From assembly GCA_021014325.1 (NCBI GenBank), contig CM037475.1:5735001-5799000 (forward strand): a stretch of DNA of 64,000 nucleotides, read 5' to 3'. The DNA is from Plazaster borealis (lineage: Eukaryota; Echinodermata; Asteroidea; Forcipulatida; Labidiasteridae). The notes below the pieces were generated by a model that made no database searches, was not told the DNA's origin, and was given only the letters and a program-made list of their open reading frames with translations. Made by a program: the position numbers and the translations under genes. Shown here one piece after another: positions 55,301 through 59,529 of the stretch. Every line of letters starts with the position of its first letter. Positions within the stretch are counted from its first letter, which is position 1.

Positions 55301-58131
55301 TAGTTAAAGATTGATTGGAATGATTGCTAGGTAAACATAAATGAACGCTTGAGGGCGCTATGCATATGGGGGACTTTCGTACAGTCACCATTGAGCTTCC
55401 GGTCACCTCTGAGCCATCAGCTTTGGGACATTAACGTGGGTGCAATTTTGTGTGATTTTTATTTTTGTCACATCACTTTTTTCAACCCAAAAAACGTATT
55501 GGTGGAATGATTACATTTAAAACTAACAATGTAATAAATAAAAATAAAATAAAATATGGAAACTTAAGAGAAATTGAAGAAATAGCTAGTGCTCGACCTC
55601 CAACATCCGGCTCGAAGTGACAAATTGCGAATTATTTTACGCCAACTGTGTTGTGCGAACCGTGTCGACTGCACTAACAAACCGAACTTAAGTTATATTT
55701 TAAATCGGAATATAAGTGCTTCTTCACTTAGTGCGAAAACAGATCTTGTGTCGCTTTGATTTTACGTGATGTTGCATGGCGTCACCGGGACAACGACGTC
55801 CTAGTTTCGCGCGGTTTGGGTACCGTACTAGTAGCAGCTTGGTCTAATTTGCATGCGTGTACGTAAAGGATCACGACGATCGCCTTTTTATTGCATGTTT
55901 TTTTATGGTCAAACTTGAAGCAGAAATTGAGGTCAGCTTAAACAAAAATAAAAAATAAATTTAGGTTTTTTATATTCAAACCATATTCAATGAGTGAAAT
56001 TTATAAAAACATCACAATACAAGTTCTTTTCAAAAACAATTGCCACAATACACACCGTAGCAGCTATTCGAGGTGCCCGGAAGTCCAGATTCTCACGAAA
56101 GCTCGTACGCTCTCGAGGTCAACTTACACGGTCTATAGACTGTGCAAGTCTCGCGCATATTTGAACTTCCGGGACCATTGTGGTCCCAACTATGTAGATT
56201 TACGTGGGCAAGATTTTGTTTTGTCAATAGTTTAACGTGGTTAATGACCATGAAAAGTAAATATATCGTTAGTTATAAAAAATATGAAAGTAAAATCAAT
56301 TCAACAATATAACGAAGAAAACCCGATAATTAAACTTGACCTCAGCTTCCGGTTACTGCAAAAAACTAAGAATGTTGTGCTCACCTCCGATCACAAAACT
56401 CATGCAAACGCTTGTTTTGGATGCGCAATGATAATCGCCAGATGCTGTAATTGCAACGCGAAGCCTTTTTATGCAGTCTATGATTGTTGAGGCGTCAGCG
56501 TCCTCTAAAATCTGCGTCAAGCGTTAATTTTACGCCCGTGTGACCTTCGCGAATCCGCGTAAGAGGTTTCTGAAAAGTTAAGATCAAATAAGCATCCTTG
56601 TCCCAGAGTTTTAATTTTGTTTCAATAATAATTAACACATTATTTGTGTATTTATTATAAAAACTAAAACTGATTATATAAACATGTAATGAGTATTTTT
56701 GTTGTTCAGAGTTTGTCATTAGATATAATTTAAAACAAAGATTTGATTTTTAGAAAAAAACAAAGTTCTTCGTTTGACGTGTTTTCTCGTTCCGATACGC
56801 GCGAGACTTGCACAGTCTATTACGACTTATTATCTCATTCAATTTAATTTAACCCCAAACTATTTTAAAAAGTTACTTAGTCAGTTTCCCTTGTGGTTTT
56901 ATAACTTGACTTGTTATCTCGTAATTACAACTTTATCTCGTATTACGACTTATCAAGTCGTCTTTACGATTTATTATCTCGTAATTACGATTTATATCTC
57001 GTTTTTTACGACTTATTATCTGCAATATATACTTTGCATTGCACTGATGTCGTGATTACGTGATGAACAAGTTCAATGCTATCTTGGTAATGGCTACGGA
57101 GTAGCTGCAGTAGAGGATCATGGATGATAAATAATGTCAATAGTTCGGCCAGGTTACGGGTGTCACAACTCAACAACAGGCCAACATGTATGACTTGTCG
57201 AGTTTGGCGTAAAGCACATTCCATTCGGTCAGTAATAGCATAACAACCACCCCAAGTCATTACCAGATATAGCAAGTCGTAAAAACAAGATAATCAATCC
57301 TATACGAGATAATAAGTCGTAATTATAAGTCGTAGTTATGCTGGTGATAACGAGATAATAAGTCGTGATTAGGCCTACAAGATAAACAATTGTTCCCTCG
57401 AAATATTATTTGAGGGAACGAAACAATAATTGTTTATTTATTTATTTTATTCACATTTTACCTTTTCAGTTTTCGTTTATCTGTCCCTGTAGGGGCTTCG
57501 TAAAAAAAACCTTCAATATTTATATATATGTGTTTTTGTTATGCAATAATATATATTGCGTGGCACTAACGGGCCTTCGAAAGATGATGTTTTAAAGAAG
57601 GATAATCTGTACCAATGGGGTTTAATTTTTTATTTGTTTTACTTGGATTCAGGGACCTGATGAAAACATCAAAATCGGCCAAAAGCGAACACTAGAATAA
57701 ATTTGCACAAAAGAAAAAAGAAAAAAAGGATCAATAGAATAGTTCTACGAAACAGCAAAAACTAGAACTAGAACAAAAACTAGACAAATGACTTGTTCAT
57801 TTCCATATCATACGCTGGTAGTTTGTACTAGGGGCTTAAATTTGGTAGATGATACGACAACAGCTAGCTTGATATTCTACGTTGATGTTGTTTTTTCTAG
57901 TTTTTGTGTTTGTTTTTATGTTTGTTTGTTGTTGTTTGGGTTTTTTTGGGGGGGTTGGGGGAGGATTTACATATAAAATTGAAATATTGTTCTTTTGCTT
58001 TTTCTAGAAATTGCGGAACAGACTTGGCTTCGAAAGTTATTTTGTCAGATAGCAACTACTTAACGTTCGTATTTTATACGAACGAGTCATATGAGTATGA
58101 AGGTTTTAACGACGAGATCGCATGTGTTTAA
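19265..58131 (+). CDS. Astacin (M12A) zinc metalloprotease with EGF and CUB domains, 10 coding exons, 404 aa
   Basis: Exons 19265-19348, 21058-21184, 22021-22153, 32558-32633, 34935-35129, 40974-41127, 42314-42418, 42967-43061, 46193-46314 and 58008-58131 have GT/AG borders and compatible phases (0,1,2,0,0,1,1,0,2). They join into one 404-codon frame. It begins with a signal peptide (MRFIVFAMLIGCVLAA) and a short basic propeptide with RVRR at 20-23 and 39-42. The catalytic domain follows, with LWAGG at 56-60, zinc motif HEVFHALGRYHE at 146-157 and Met-turn SIMHY at 198-202. Then come an EGF module (about 257-291) and one CUB domain (292-404). Family members are secreted endopeptidases that cut extracellular proteins; sea urchin BP10/SpAN share the astacin-EGF-CUB order. 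The start at 19265 has a better context than the in-frame ATG at 19208 and puts the signal peptide first. The usual FxGD aspartate switch is not seen. All nine introns carry repeats. Substrate unknown. Confidence 0.93.
19561..20056. mobile_element. TIR element in astacin intron 1, about 495 bp
   Basis: The ends ataggttttcccggcc(a/g)atttc are inverted at 19563 and 20054. The interior has many attcaatttcg / cgaaattgaat words on both strands, a subterminal-repeat pattern. Non-coding. Confidence 0.8.
20474..20815. mobile_element. TTAA-class MITE, family B (copy 3)
   Basis: AGGCATCGTACACGTTTGG at the left. The right end is decayed (…ctaaacgtgttcagt) and the TTAA flanks are degraded. The interior is very close to copy 2 at 12535-12880. 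It contains a gacttcttgcaagaagt-type hairpin in the middle (near 20640). Confidence 0.8.
20903..20960 (+). repeat. tRNA-like SINE head (B box intact, D arm lost)
   Basis: gctagatagctc, then ttaatcag, then aggtcgcaggttcaagtcccgctct. A B-box (ggttcaagtcc) is present, but part of the D arm and A box is deleted, so it is not a functional tRNA. A fuller relative lies at 40803-40872. Confidence 0.5.
21058..21184 (+). CDS. Astacin gene exon 2: propeptide and start of protease
   Basis: Encodes NGS (glycosylation sequon), MRVRRD, DCPAKLWAGG and CYTLD. gttacag precedes it and gtaagt follows. LWAGG…YTLD matches the LWP-G…PYTID start of mature astacins. Confidence 0.85.
22021..22153 (+). CDS. Astacin gene exon 3
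   Basis: Encodes the helix ILEAFERFESVSCVRF, equivalent to the family's A..YE..TC..F segment, then VNVIEKTDG. Acceptor ttgcag, donor gtaaga. Confidence 0.85.
23874..24015. mobile_element. hAT-like MITE remnant (inverted relative of 32731-32905)
   Basis: cttagtcgcgactttgac, agtcgtgactatt, ggcggcgcggttaaccgggt and actagtcgca follow the order of the reverse complement of 32731-32905. The left terminus is lost. A 118-codon open frame crosses it but has no support. Confidence 0.65.
24131..25352. repeat. Self-similar aagtcgtga array with inverted ccctgaagggacat modules
   Basis: ccctgaaacctgaagggata (about 24152), tcccttcagggccaccatag (24650-24670) and the same word again (25326-25345) bound two modules. 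They are packed with cacgactt…/aagtcgtgaat and gacaaattt words in both orientations. Each module begins or ends with atggtggccctgaaggga inverted, so they look like two nested or tandem foldback units inside the giant foldback. Confidence 0.65.
26895..27235. repeat. Tandem repeat (about 50 bp unit) interrupted by a retroposon 3' tail
   Basis: Three copies of cgacagaaacaatagctgtt plus ccgactgaattgtcgga (near 26935, 27128 and 27187) and a partial one before them. Between copies 1 and 2 lies about 135 bp ending gaataaaccattctattcta and a (TTCTA)n run (27090-27115), typical of a LINE/SINE 3' end. The repeat unit itself contains the hairpin ccgac…gtcgg. Confidence 0.65.
27276..27452. repeat. Imperfect palindrome, about 175 bp
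   Basis: ggccgaacaagctgatttcc / gccagattgctcggcc ends, gctgcaacagtt / attgttgcagct and caggccctccgaaa / tttggagggcctg inside. It is a folded structure rather than a gene; the 82-codon minus frame over it has no support. Confidence 0.55.
28113..28190. repeat. Near-perfect 78-bp palindrome containing a double TTAA end
   Basis: tgaagatgcTTAAAGGCACT … AGTGCCTTTAAgcatcttca with only a few unpaired bases at the centre. The inner part is the complete terminal 27 bases of family B in both orientations, and the outer tgaagatgc/gcatcttca belongs to the host arm. Confidence 0.85.
28126..28356. mobile_element. TTAA-class MITE, family B (copy 4, shortened)
   Basis: AGGCACTGAACACGTTTGG left, ccaaacgtgtacagtgcct right, TTAA at 28122-28125 and 28357-28360. 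The left third of the usual interior is replaced by an inverted copy of the terminus. Confidence 0.85.
28735..29420. repeat. Imperfect tandem repeat with ggggtcc words and a (GT)n tract
   Basis: Three diverged units contain ttacggatccagtttgtggg/cacggatacggtttgtgggg/ttagggatcggggtttggg, then cctgctattgttgtt, a ttcc…aagaa(t/c) word and tgtggggtccaagttgaacaaag. A GT run lies at about 29068-29095. The 155-codon + frame here is repeat-derived. Confidence 0.6.
29525..30845. mobile_element. TIR element U with acgtacacgataattatc repeats, 1.32 kb
   Basis: Inverted ends TACGGAAGCG…AGTGCC.CCACAT, then gctcttat.gtgta at about 29575 and its inverse at about 30790. Both ends lead into clusters of cgtgtacgtacacgataatt-like words (29573-29650 and 30570-30800). 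AAATAC precedes the left end (29519-29524) and follows the right end (30846-30851), a likely 6-bp duplication. The middle (29650-30560) has no supported gene. Confidence 0.78.
29945..30018. repeat. Dispersed repeat X (partner at 63596-63670)
   Basis: Shared words: aaccatc.cctattgacttt, gag.ga..attgtctccc, aacaacatccaaaca and ataggat, same orientation. It lies inside element U; the partner lies near the right end of the window. Confidence 0.65.
30892..31205. repeat. Minisatellite of ttcgttccctcgaaataaca units
   Basis: About nine 20-22-bp units at 30892-31075, then more at 31157-31205, split by a retroposon tail. Each unit contains the small palindrome tcgttccctcga or its variants. One inverted unit is at about 57392-57420. 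Confidence 0.75.
31086..31166 (+). repeat. Short retroposon 3' tail with (ATT)n
   Basis: aaagcgcattgaga … gaaatgcgctctataagaac followed by a (TTA)n run. The hairpin aagcgcatt/aatgcgct and simple-repeat end match the tail type at 1474-1552. It interrupts the surrounding minisatellite. Confidence 0.6.
32558..32633 (+). CDS. Astacin gene exon 4
   Basis: 25 codons after the split glycine: CWAHIGCSHSVDK, then INIDTKCDD. It matches the family's GCWSYIG…I.I…C block just before the zinc helix. Acceptor cctacag, donor gtacgt. It is easily missed because it is only 76 bp and follows a 10.4-kb intron. Confidence 0.85.
32731..32905. mobile_element. hAT-like MITE with 8-bp flanking duplication
   Basis: The ends TAGGCCTGGGCGACTAGTG and CACTAGTCGCCCAGTCCTA are inverted. 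The flanks acgaggac (32723-32730) and acgaggat (32906-32913) match 7 of 8. The interior repeats tagtcgcgacta on both strands. An 8-bp duplication and a TAGG.CTGGGCGA terminus agree with the hAT superfamily; 175 bp, non-coding. Confidence 0.85.
33290..33460. repeat. Repeat with aacaagaggtgttc words
   Basis: Two successive variants (aacaagaggtgttcgcgctg and aacaagaggtgctcggctg), each preceded by a ctaaaa/ccc stretch. A third is at about 46728-46785 (aacaagaggtgttccaagct). A dispersed low-copy repeat in this window. Confidence 0.45.
33500..33946. other. GC-richer intron segment, nothing recognised
   Basis: Several short frames on both strands, no splice-bounded or family-like coding, no repeat structure that I can define. 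Confidence 0.35.
33947..34003. repeat. Minisatellite of ggtcgaggg units
   Basis: Six to seven copies of a 9-10-bp unit (gaggggtcgaggggtcgag). Confidence 0.9.
34694..34900. mobile_element. Foldback MITE K immediately upstream of astacin exon 5
   Basis: actctaaagttaaacg, atataatgaa, tttgattgga and ttctaccgagtctat are repeated inverted as atagactcggtagaatt, tccaatcaaa, ttcattata and cgtttaattttagaatt. Arms of about 60 bp, loop about 85 bp. It ends about 34 bp before the exon 5 acceptor. Confidence 0.82.
34935..35129 (+). CDS. Astacin gene exon 5: zinc-binding site and Met-turn
   Basis: 65 codons. HEVFHALGRYHEQTRRDRD contains the three zinc histidines and catalytic Glu of HExxHxxGxxHE; SIMHYG is the Met-turn with the family's Tyr ligand. 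The residue after the conserved Gly is Arg, where Phe is usual. Acceptor ctttag, donor gtatgt. Confidence 0.95.
35632..35895. mobile_element. TA-flanked MITE, family C (copy 2)
   Basis: CACTACAAAAAATGGGG … CCCCAGTTTGTGCAGTG. It contains the same ttacaccacgggtgttgtca palindrome as copy 1, and a 32-bp direct doubling of acccaaaaagaatcaaaaat…catcacag. Confidence 0.8.
36275..39155 (+). pseudogene. Decayed non-LTR retrotransposon (I/Jockey-like), endonuclease and reverse transcriptase
   Basis: Translated pieces in changing frames give, in order: an AP-endonuclease (LQLNAEGLTRSKRDL at about 36290, LQETH near 36370, GDFNSRN near 36640, SGHCPI near 36865), then reverse transcriptase (AEFDTVWHRG near 37865, NGVPQGSVLAPILFNIYVSD near 38025, YADD at 38115-38126), then a C-terminal CACG…H…C cysteine-histidine patch (about 39010-39060), ending with a stop at 39153-39155. 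The frame changes near 37150, 37690-37840 and 38420, with an internal stop at about 37690, so it is inactive. It lies in astacin intron 5 in the same orientation. Clade placement is by motif impression only. Confidence 0.85.
39170..40725. mobile_element. TIR element T with internal 101-bp tandem repeats, 1.56 kb
   Basis: The ends CCCAGCTAACATGTATACGT and its inverse (cgtatgcatgttagctggg) are flanked by TA on both sides (39168-39169, 40726-40727). A third, inner end of the same type (acgtatgaatgttatctggg) lies at about 39844-39863. From about 39861 to 40660 there are eight units of 101 bp containing acgttg, gacctgtt, gcacaacatttcccgacgtt and ttgcccgtatt. Units from 40163 alternate between two subtypes. 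It abuts the LINE pseudogene. No coding. Confidence 0.85.
40803..40872 (+). repeat. tRNA-like SINE head (tRNA-Asn-like)
   Basis: agatagctcagttggtagag (A box and D arm), a gttaatc anticodon-type loop, then gtcgcaggttcaaggccc (B box, T arm). Acceptor strands ttcagat/atctcaa pair at six of seven positions. The anticodon stem is poor and no CCA or terminator is seen, so a tRNA-derived SINE is likelier than a gene. Confidence 0.55.
40974..41127 (+). CDS. Astacin gene exon 6: end of catalytic domain
   Basis: YFVANNATG (sequon NAT), TMTIKDTDSKEFQKLMGSQQ, LSPWDIVTVNEMYHC: the family's I-G-Q-R…LS..D…IN.MY.C block, with the last catalytic-domain cysteine. Acceptor cctacag, donor gtatgt. Confidence 0.9.
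41130..42310. other. Astacin intron 6
   Basis: Only one structure of note: agtcttgattggcgacg (42020) is repeated inverted at 42206-42223, a 17-bp inverted pair about 200 bp apart. No other gene or repeat is supported. Confidence 0.4.
42314..42418 (+). CDS. Astacin gene exon 7: EGF domain
   Basis: SLTCQHGGVEI, GKCACVLPFTGSDCG: the C-x-HGG…CxC…G..C EGF pattern. Both flanking introns are phase 1, as for shuffled EGF exons. Donor gtaaac. Confidence 0.9.
42508..42591. repeat. Two-copy direct repeat, about 38-bp unit, just after exon 7
   Basis: gatcaacggg(g)tttttcagt followed by gttagctgtgcag/tttagctgtgcag occurs at about 42517 and 42560. Confidence 0.75.
42967..43061 (+). CDS. Astacin gene exon 8: CUB domain part 1
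   Basis: DGDIFHSDNFPENYNINTKSY: the S.NFP..Y signature at the CUB start. Acceptor ttgcag, donor gtatgt, phase 1 in and phase 0 out. Confidence 0.88.
43193..43613. mobile_element. Element E (copy 2)
   Basis: Starts agtgcaagtctcgcacctaa…gaacttccgggacca and ends cgatacgcgcgagacttgca plus cagtcta, as at 56136-56819. The two copies also share cgtaacaaa/aaatatttgat-like interior words. Non-coding. Confidence 0.6.
44115..44494. mobile_element. TTAA-class foldback MITE, family A (complete, nested)
   Basis: AGGGACACGTTGCC … GGCAACGTGTCCCT with TTAA on both sides (44111-44114, 44495-44498). Full palindromic arms, inserted in element G. Confidence 0.92.
44773..44916. repeat. 73-bp tandem duplication
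   Basis: gtctttgtatcacatcacgt, gattggttctcgaccaata and cacaatctgttaccgtg are repeated from 44846 with only a few differences. gattggttctcgaccaat is itself a near palindrome. Confidence 0.9.
45224..45511. mobile_element. TIR element P (better preserved copy)
   Basis: GACTTGTGGACAAGTCGTTAA … ttaacgacttgtccacaagt with gtcgcggtgatag/ctatcaccggccgcgac inside. The outer 16 bases of each end are also self-palindromic (acttgtggacaagt). GCAGTACACTG occurs directly left (45213-45223) and right (45514-45524) of it, a likely 11-bp duplication if the element ends in a short TA. The interior carries several CGCGAGA words. Copy 1: 2205-2418. Confidence 0.8.
46033..46063 (+). other. G-quadruplex-type motif in astacin intron 8
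   Basis: Five G-runs of three or more (gggagggggtcgggaggggg then agggggtgggg) with one- or two-base loops, about 130 bp upstream of exon 9, on the coding strand. Confidence 0.6.
46193..46314 (+). CDS. Astacin gene exon 9: CUB domain part 2
   Basis: CPVGKHVKVTFDDFKIE then GCGYDWLKVF: the CUB V.L.F..F.LE…C.YD.L.V block. Acceptor ttcacag, donor gtaagt; phase 2 out. Confidence 0.9.
46852..47035. repeat. acgacttattatctcgtaat repeat, family V (copy 2)
   Basis: About eight irregular copies of a 20-22-bp unit (cttattatctcgtaattat, acgacttactatctcgtac). The same unit is arranged as an inverted pair at 56820-57378. Confidence 0.7.
47285..47460. mobile_element. TIR-like element nested in repeat R
   Basis: It runs from a gcttaagcac… end to tctgcttatgcagctctatg plus aaattgggccct. 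The flanking R sequence is continuous in copy 1 between cgtatcgatacctct and ggaaggga..cactgaaaa. Confidence 0.55.
47684..47813. mobile_element. Small foldback element nested in repeat R
   Basis: gggcccaatttcatggc, ctgcttacc and aattctgcgcttacgc are mirrored by gcgtaagcgcagaatt, ggtaagcag and gccatgaaactgggttc. 130 bp in all. Confidence 0.8.
47933..48095. mobile_element. Foldback element N
   Basis: ggggcctttctcaaacctcg plus gcttgggct at the left is mirrored by agcccaagccgtggtttgag and aaaggcccc at the right, with ggtctccgt/acggagcc inside. Similar gcttgggct…tccctccgcc words occur at 13565 and 15545. Confidence 0.75.
48545..48918 (-). repeat. 3' LTR of the BEL element
   Basis: Begins tgtgacgaagtgatagttca and ends gggggacgttcgtaca on the + strand. 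Just inside it (48919-48930, minus strand) is a purine-rich tggggg…cggc stretch suited to the plus-strand primer. Confidence 0.95.
48994..54975 (-). CDS. BEL/Pao gag-pol polyprotein, 1993 aa
   Basis: One frame from ATG at 54975 to a stop at 48994. Residues about 30-130: charged coiled coil. About 240-335: Ser/Pro/Met-rich 12-residue repeats. About 360-510: gag core (DUF1759 type). About 595-645: cysteine/histidine knuckles (CWRCG…H…C). Asp protease at LDDGS (D716/D717, G718). RT about 940-1240, with YVDN at 1134-1137 in place of the usual YxDD. RNase H about 1310-1450 (CDAS). Integrase has an H…H…C..C zinc site from H1631 and DDE residues D1697, D1759 and E1804, then a C-terminal DUF5641-type domain. 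The function is copying and integrating the element through RNA. Apart from the RT motif every expected domain is present and unbroken. This single-frame gag-pol layout is normal for BEL. Confidence 0.95.
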   Translation of the reverse strand: MDQVEQENDGDDQSQASAPTSEGKSPPSLHLSSITLSNEQEVNLFRQRKKAQLRELRRQLEEESQIEEELRHLDDVACAARKRAEEEAANAERQRQLLSTRMSRQRRLRQAEEELHEAELIASMTNKSSPPKLTPQISMPTDVFPSFKPVVVTPSTSGEYTSSNPFDAVTLSPAGDIELSQPPVTSAPGENTSVTWTSPSMYQYTTQQPCLTPAYQQPVVTYQSFGASSFIPTSPPVTTASVPMMSSAVLPASVPMMSSAISPAYVPMMSSAVSPASVPMMSSAISPAYVPMMSSAVSPASIPMMSSAVSPASIPMMSSAVLPASIPSLPCVPASISTEISPMASATPNMTELLIASSYGIPRPTLPTFTNGKERDFALLMMALDNLVNVHPHLTEQYKYQVLLGRLGGNILKLAEAYMHDPQPYSAALRALKDKYGQPRQLVQSEIGTLMSMPRVKFGDNEAFDQFALSVHSLVGMLSSLEGKNGYELKCGSHVDRLISKLPAGYRDRFVEHCINRGILQADSDQTYTLRHLADWLQVKSRAKRIAGQAVSIYDTQPSHDKKDGSFKRKTRTSAFMTVEGQQTDSKSKTRSYKPKPYCPFCNSHEHYLNSCLEFKRMKPEQVLVWLKEPKRCWRCGRTHRHQDCTLKKPCNECKELHLTVLHDAIQKIDKVFTTKVSTQMAYIDQPLRPHNVMMKIVKVLLHGPAGHIATYAVLDDGSMRTMVLTPAVQQLKLSGEKDNILLSTVRQDAFRCEGQSIDIHVSPVDSPNIKFLIKGAFNTDKLCLSEYTYPTKDLQNRWPHLCGVGLSPINKAAPLILIGSDYADLIIPQQPVKFGPSGAPVAIHTKLGWTLQGPAGILKEQFHEQKCYKSSVLPETKDIMQHVERLWQTDVLPFSNEKTATRSKLDHQAINLLEADTVRVDDKGTHRYATPLLRANDGVQFHGDKYMVMSSLKRTERQLQKKPELAKIHNEQIKKLVDAGFVKILSHTEAQSTDESWYFPHRIVEHNGKHRLVFNCSFEHDGKVLNDHLMPGPKLGASLLGVFLRFRQYPVAISGDIKAMFHQVQLLQPDKPLLRFIWRNMNREAEPDVYEWQVLPFGTTCSPCCATFALRKHVFDNQQGYEGVAHAVENSFYVDNCLDSVPTASEARELVAKMRDLLASGGFNIRQWASNIPEVVQDLPTEARSEGYDLWLTFGQNDSPEATLGLRWQCDTDELSYKHRPIRYQILNMRTVYKVLASQYDPIGYLAPFTARAKILVQDLWKSKRDWDKPIEPGNILTRWKTSESELADLPLLRLPRCYTKPDINPATISRQVHIFCDASERIYGSVAYLRTEDVEGDIHTSFIMSRSRVAPKRQLSMPRLELSAALTGAQLADLLGKELTMPIQKIIMWSDSTTVLRWLQSDSCRYKVFVGTRVSEIQTLTDVQNWHYVDTANNPADDITRGKPVAELCLESRWKNGPAFLSQPPHQWPLSPFTNQPFTEDPAELKKSTFCGAVMVQAPLIPDLETYQSWNNLIQAYKRHRDGAAITENPPVMTGEQREEFERKLYLHVQQECFQQEVSALKSGKELQSGSRLAQLDPEFDQSSGLIRVGGRLRRAEELSLGTKHPIVLDPSHHITKLLIKEYDEKLLHPGSERILGEIRRKFWILRGREAIRHHQRQCVNCRKWRAKPEIPKMADLPPSRLRLFKPAFYSTGVDCFGPMTVKIGRRTEKRWGIVFKCMTTRAVHLDLLESMDTDAFLMSFRRFVARRGKPYELLSDCGTNFKGGEAELRETLASMEPTVAQKLADYNVRFQFNPPNAPHFEGVWEREVKSAKDALRAALGDQSVPEPVLQTVLAEVEGILNSKPLGYVSSDIADIDPMTPNMLLMGRLDPSLPQVVYTADDLLSKRRWRHSQVLADQFWAHFIKYYLPDLQLRRKWQKDARELVCRDVVMIVDPKLIRAQWPVGRVVETYPGADGRVRAAKVRVKDRVYTRPVARLVRLPEITDDGIDDV
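53965..54260 (-). repeat. 36-bp minisatellite inside gag
   Basis: About seven in-frame units encoding variants of SPASVPMMSSAV. Two subtypes (ASVPMMS and AYVPMMS) alternate in part of the array, which suggests expansion as a dimer. It also keeps long open frames on the opposite strand, which are not genes. Confidence 0.9.
54988..55009 (-). other. Primer binding site of the BEL element
   Basis: Directly inside the 5' LTR the minus strand reads TGGTCCTTCGAGCCG…, so it would pair with a tRNA ending CGGCTCGAAGGACCA. No gap separates it from the LTR end. The tRNA identity is not assigned. Confidence 0.75.
55010..55383 (-). repeat. 5' LTR of the BEL element
   Basis: 374 bp, same borders as the other LTR; contains the promoter in transcription orientation (minus). 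Confidence 0.95.
55389..56135. other. Intron 9 remainder, nothing recognised
   Basis: No coding, TIR or tandem repeat supported here. Confidence 0.4.
56136..56819. mobile_element. Element E (copy 1) with TAGACTGTGCAAGTCTCGCGC ends
   Basis: tagactgtgcaagtctcgcg at the left and cgcgagacttgcacagtcta at the right are perfect inverted repeats of about 21 bp. gaacttccgggaccattgtg follows the left end, as in copy 2. About 680 bp, no supported frame. Confidence 0.8.
56820..57378. repeat. Family V repeat as an inverted pair (copy 1)
   Basis: tacgacttattatctc units run from 56820 to 57020; the inverse gagataataagtcgta units run from 57274 to 57378. A 250-bp spacer gives a foldback. It directly abuts element E. 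Confidence 0.75.
58008..58131 (+). CDS. Astacin gene exon 10: CUB domain end and stop
   Basis: NCGTDLASKVILSDSNYL, TFVFYTNESY (sequon NES), then GFNDEIACV and TAA (58129-58131). The CG…N.L.V.F.T……GF ending closes the CUB domain. Acceptor tttctag. Confidence 0.9.
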
Positions 58132-59093
58132 ACCTGAGAAGAGCCTGTGTAACCACGATTTGGAACAACAACAACAACAACAACACCAACAACAATACTG
58201 CTATAACACCGCTTTTACAATTCCCCTCTACTTCATCTAACAGGCAAATACTGGCCTCATTTCCTATGCCCTCTTATCAAAATTGGCGGAAGTACTTATT
58301 ATACGCAATAAGGTTGGTTAACAATTATATTGGAATGTTTTTGTCTCAATAACGCATAAAGTTATGCTATGAAAGCGAATTGAACCCCCAAACTGCTGTG
58401 ACTTTATCACTAGCAATGCAGATCAGTGCATTAAACCAACGTATCGGAAACTATGTGTCACCAAACTTTTTCAGAAGCACTAAAATATTATCGTAACACT
58501 TCTGATCATTCCGTTAGCAACAAAGATTGCCTCACAGTCGATCAATATCCTCCATGCTACACCCCCATCCAGGTTACTTTTAATTTGAGTTAGATAATGG
58601 CGTTTGACTTAAAGGTTTTATACAGGATTGGTAGAGCTGACAAAATAGTCGCGGACAGTGTTCATTTTGTGTGTGTTCAACCATACATAAAATAACAAAC
58701 CTATAATTTGGGCTTAATCCGTTGTGTGAGTCACAGGAACAAAAGAATAGTGAAAAACCATCCACAATTTTCAGCATGGTAATACATTGTCCTTATTATT
58801 TTGGTTGCAACAACCGAAATCAGCTGTTGCGTTTTTCAAGGTTTTCGGATAGCCTACAGTTTTCTTGACTATGACTTCATTTCAGAGGGAAATATTTCAC
58901 AGAAAAAAAATGGTTCGAGTATGATGAACTTCATCATAGTCATTAAACTTTCAGACTAAAATTAAACAATGGTGTTTATTATCCTCACCAATCCTGTATA
59001 ATACCTTTAATAAATAAGCAAGATAAAAAGTGCAGTGTTGTTATTACTGTAACGTTGAGTGTTGTAGTTTGTTAACAAAAGTCTAGAAATAAA
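58132..59093 (+). other. Probable 3' UTR and candidate polyadenylation signals
   Basis: An (AAC)n run at about 58168-58196. ATTAAA at 58430-58435 is the first candidate signal; AATAAA occurs at 59009-59014 and 59088-59093, beyond the TIR element at 58613-59006. Which one is used cannot be told from sequence. Confidence 0.35.
58613..59006. mobile_element. TTAA-class TIR element, family F
   Basis: AGGTTTTATACAGGATTGGT … ACCAATCCTGTATAATACCT, TTAA on each side (58609-58612, 59007-59010). The interior is AT-rich and non-coding. Confidence 0.88.
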
Positions 59094-59529
59094 GAATCGC
59101 TATAGGTTTGGCAGAAAATGCATTCTAAAGTTGCGCTTCTTAGGTAGGCTTATTAGAATTGATACGCTAAATGATACACTATTGAACTTCTGTGTAGACC
59201 TTTCTTTTGTTTACAAACATTGACCGCCATTTTGTATGGAAGGCCTCGAGTATAGTTAAAACTGTATAAACCGGCTTGGGAAAAAAATTGCCCTTTTTAG
59301 CAAAACATTGCAACTGTTTTTTAAGAAGAGTAAGTTTACCTTTCGTTTTGAATAGTAAATTGTACTTATCAGTGATATAGGTATTAAATTGATAGCATTA
59401 TTTGTCAAATAAAGAACTGCTGTATTTTTTGCAGTGAAGGCCGCCCATACCTTGTGCGGCTGTGACGTTGCAAAAGGAAGGTCTATAAGCACTCTGAGTC
59501 TGTGTAGAGTACTGATAACTTAAAATACA

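Larger units (their letters stand above)
48545..55383 (-). mobile_element. BEL/Pao LTR retrotransposon, near intact, antisense in astacin intron 9
   Basis: 6839 bp bounded by two 374-bp LTRs and the 5-bp duplication GTCAC (48540-48544 and 55384-55388). One uninterrupted gag-pol frame lies between, on the minus strand. The LTRs differ at about nine positions (97.6 percent identical), which implies a recent insertion. Domain order protease, RT, RNase H, integrase and the LTR ends TGT…ACA are those of BEL/Pao elements. The insertion splits the CUB-encoding exons 9 and 10. Confidence 0.96.
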
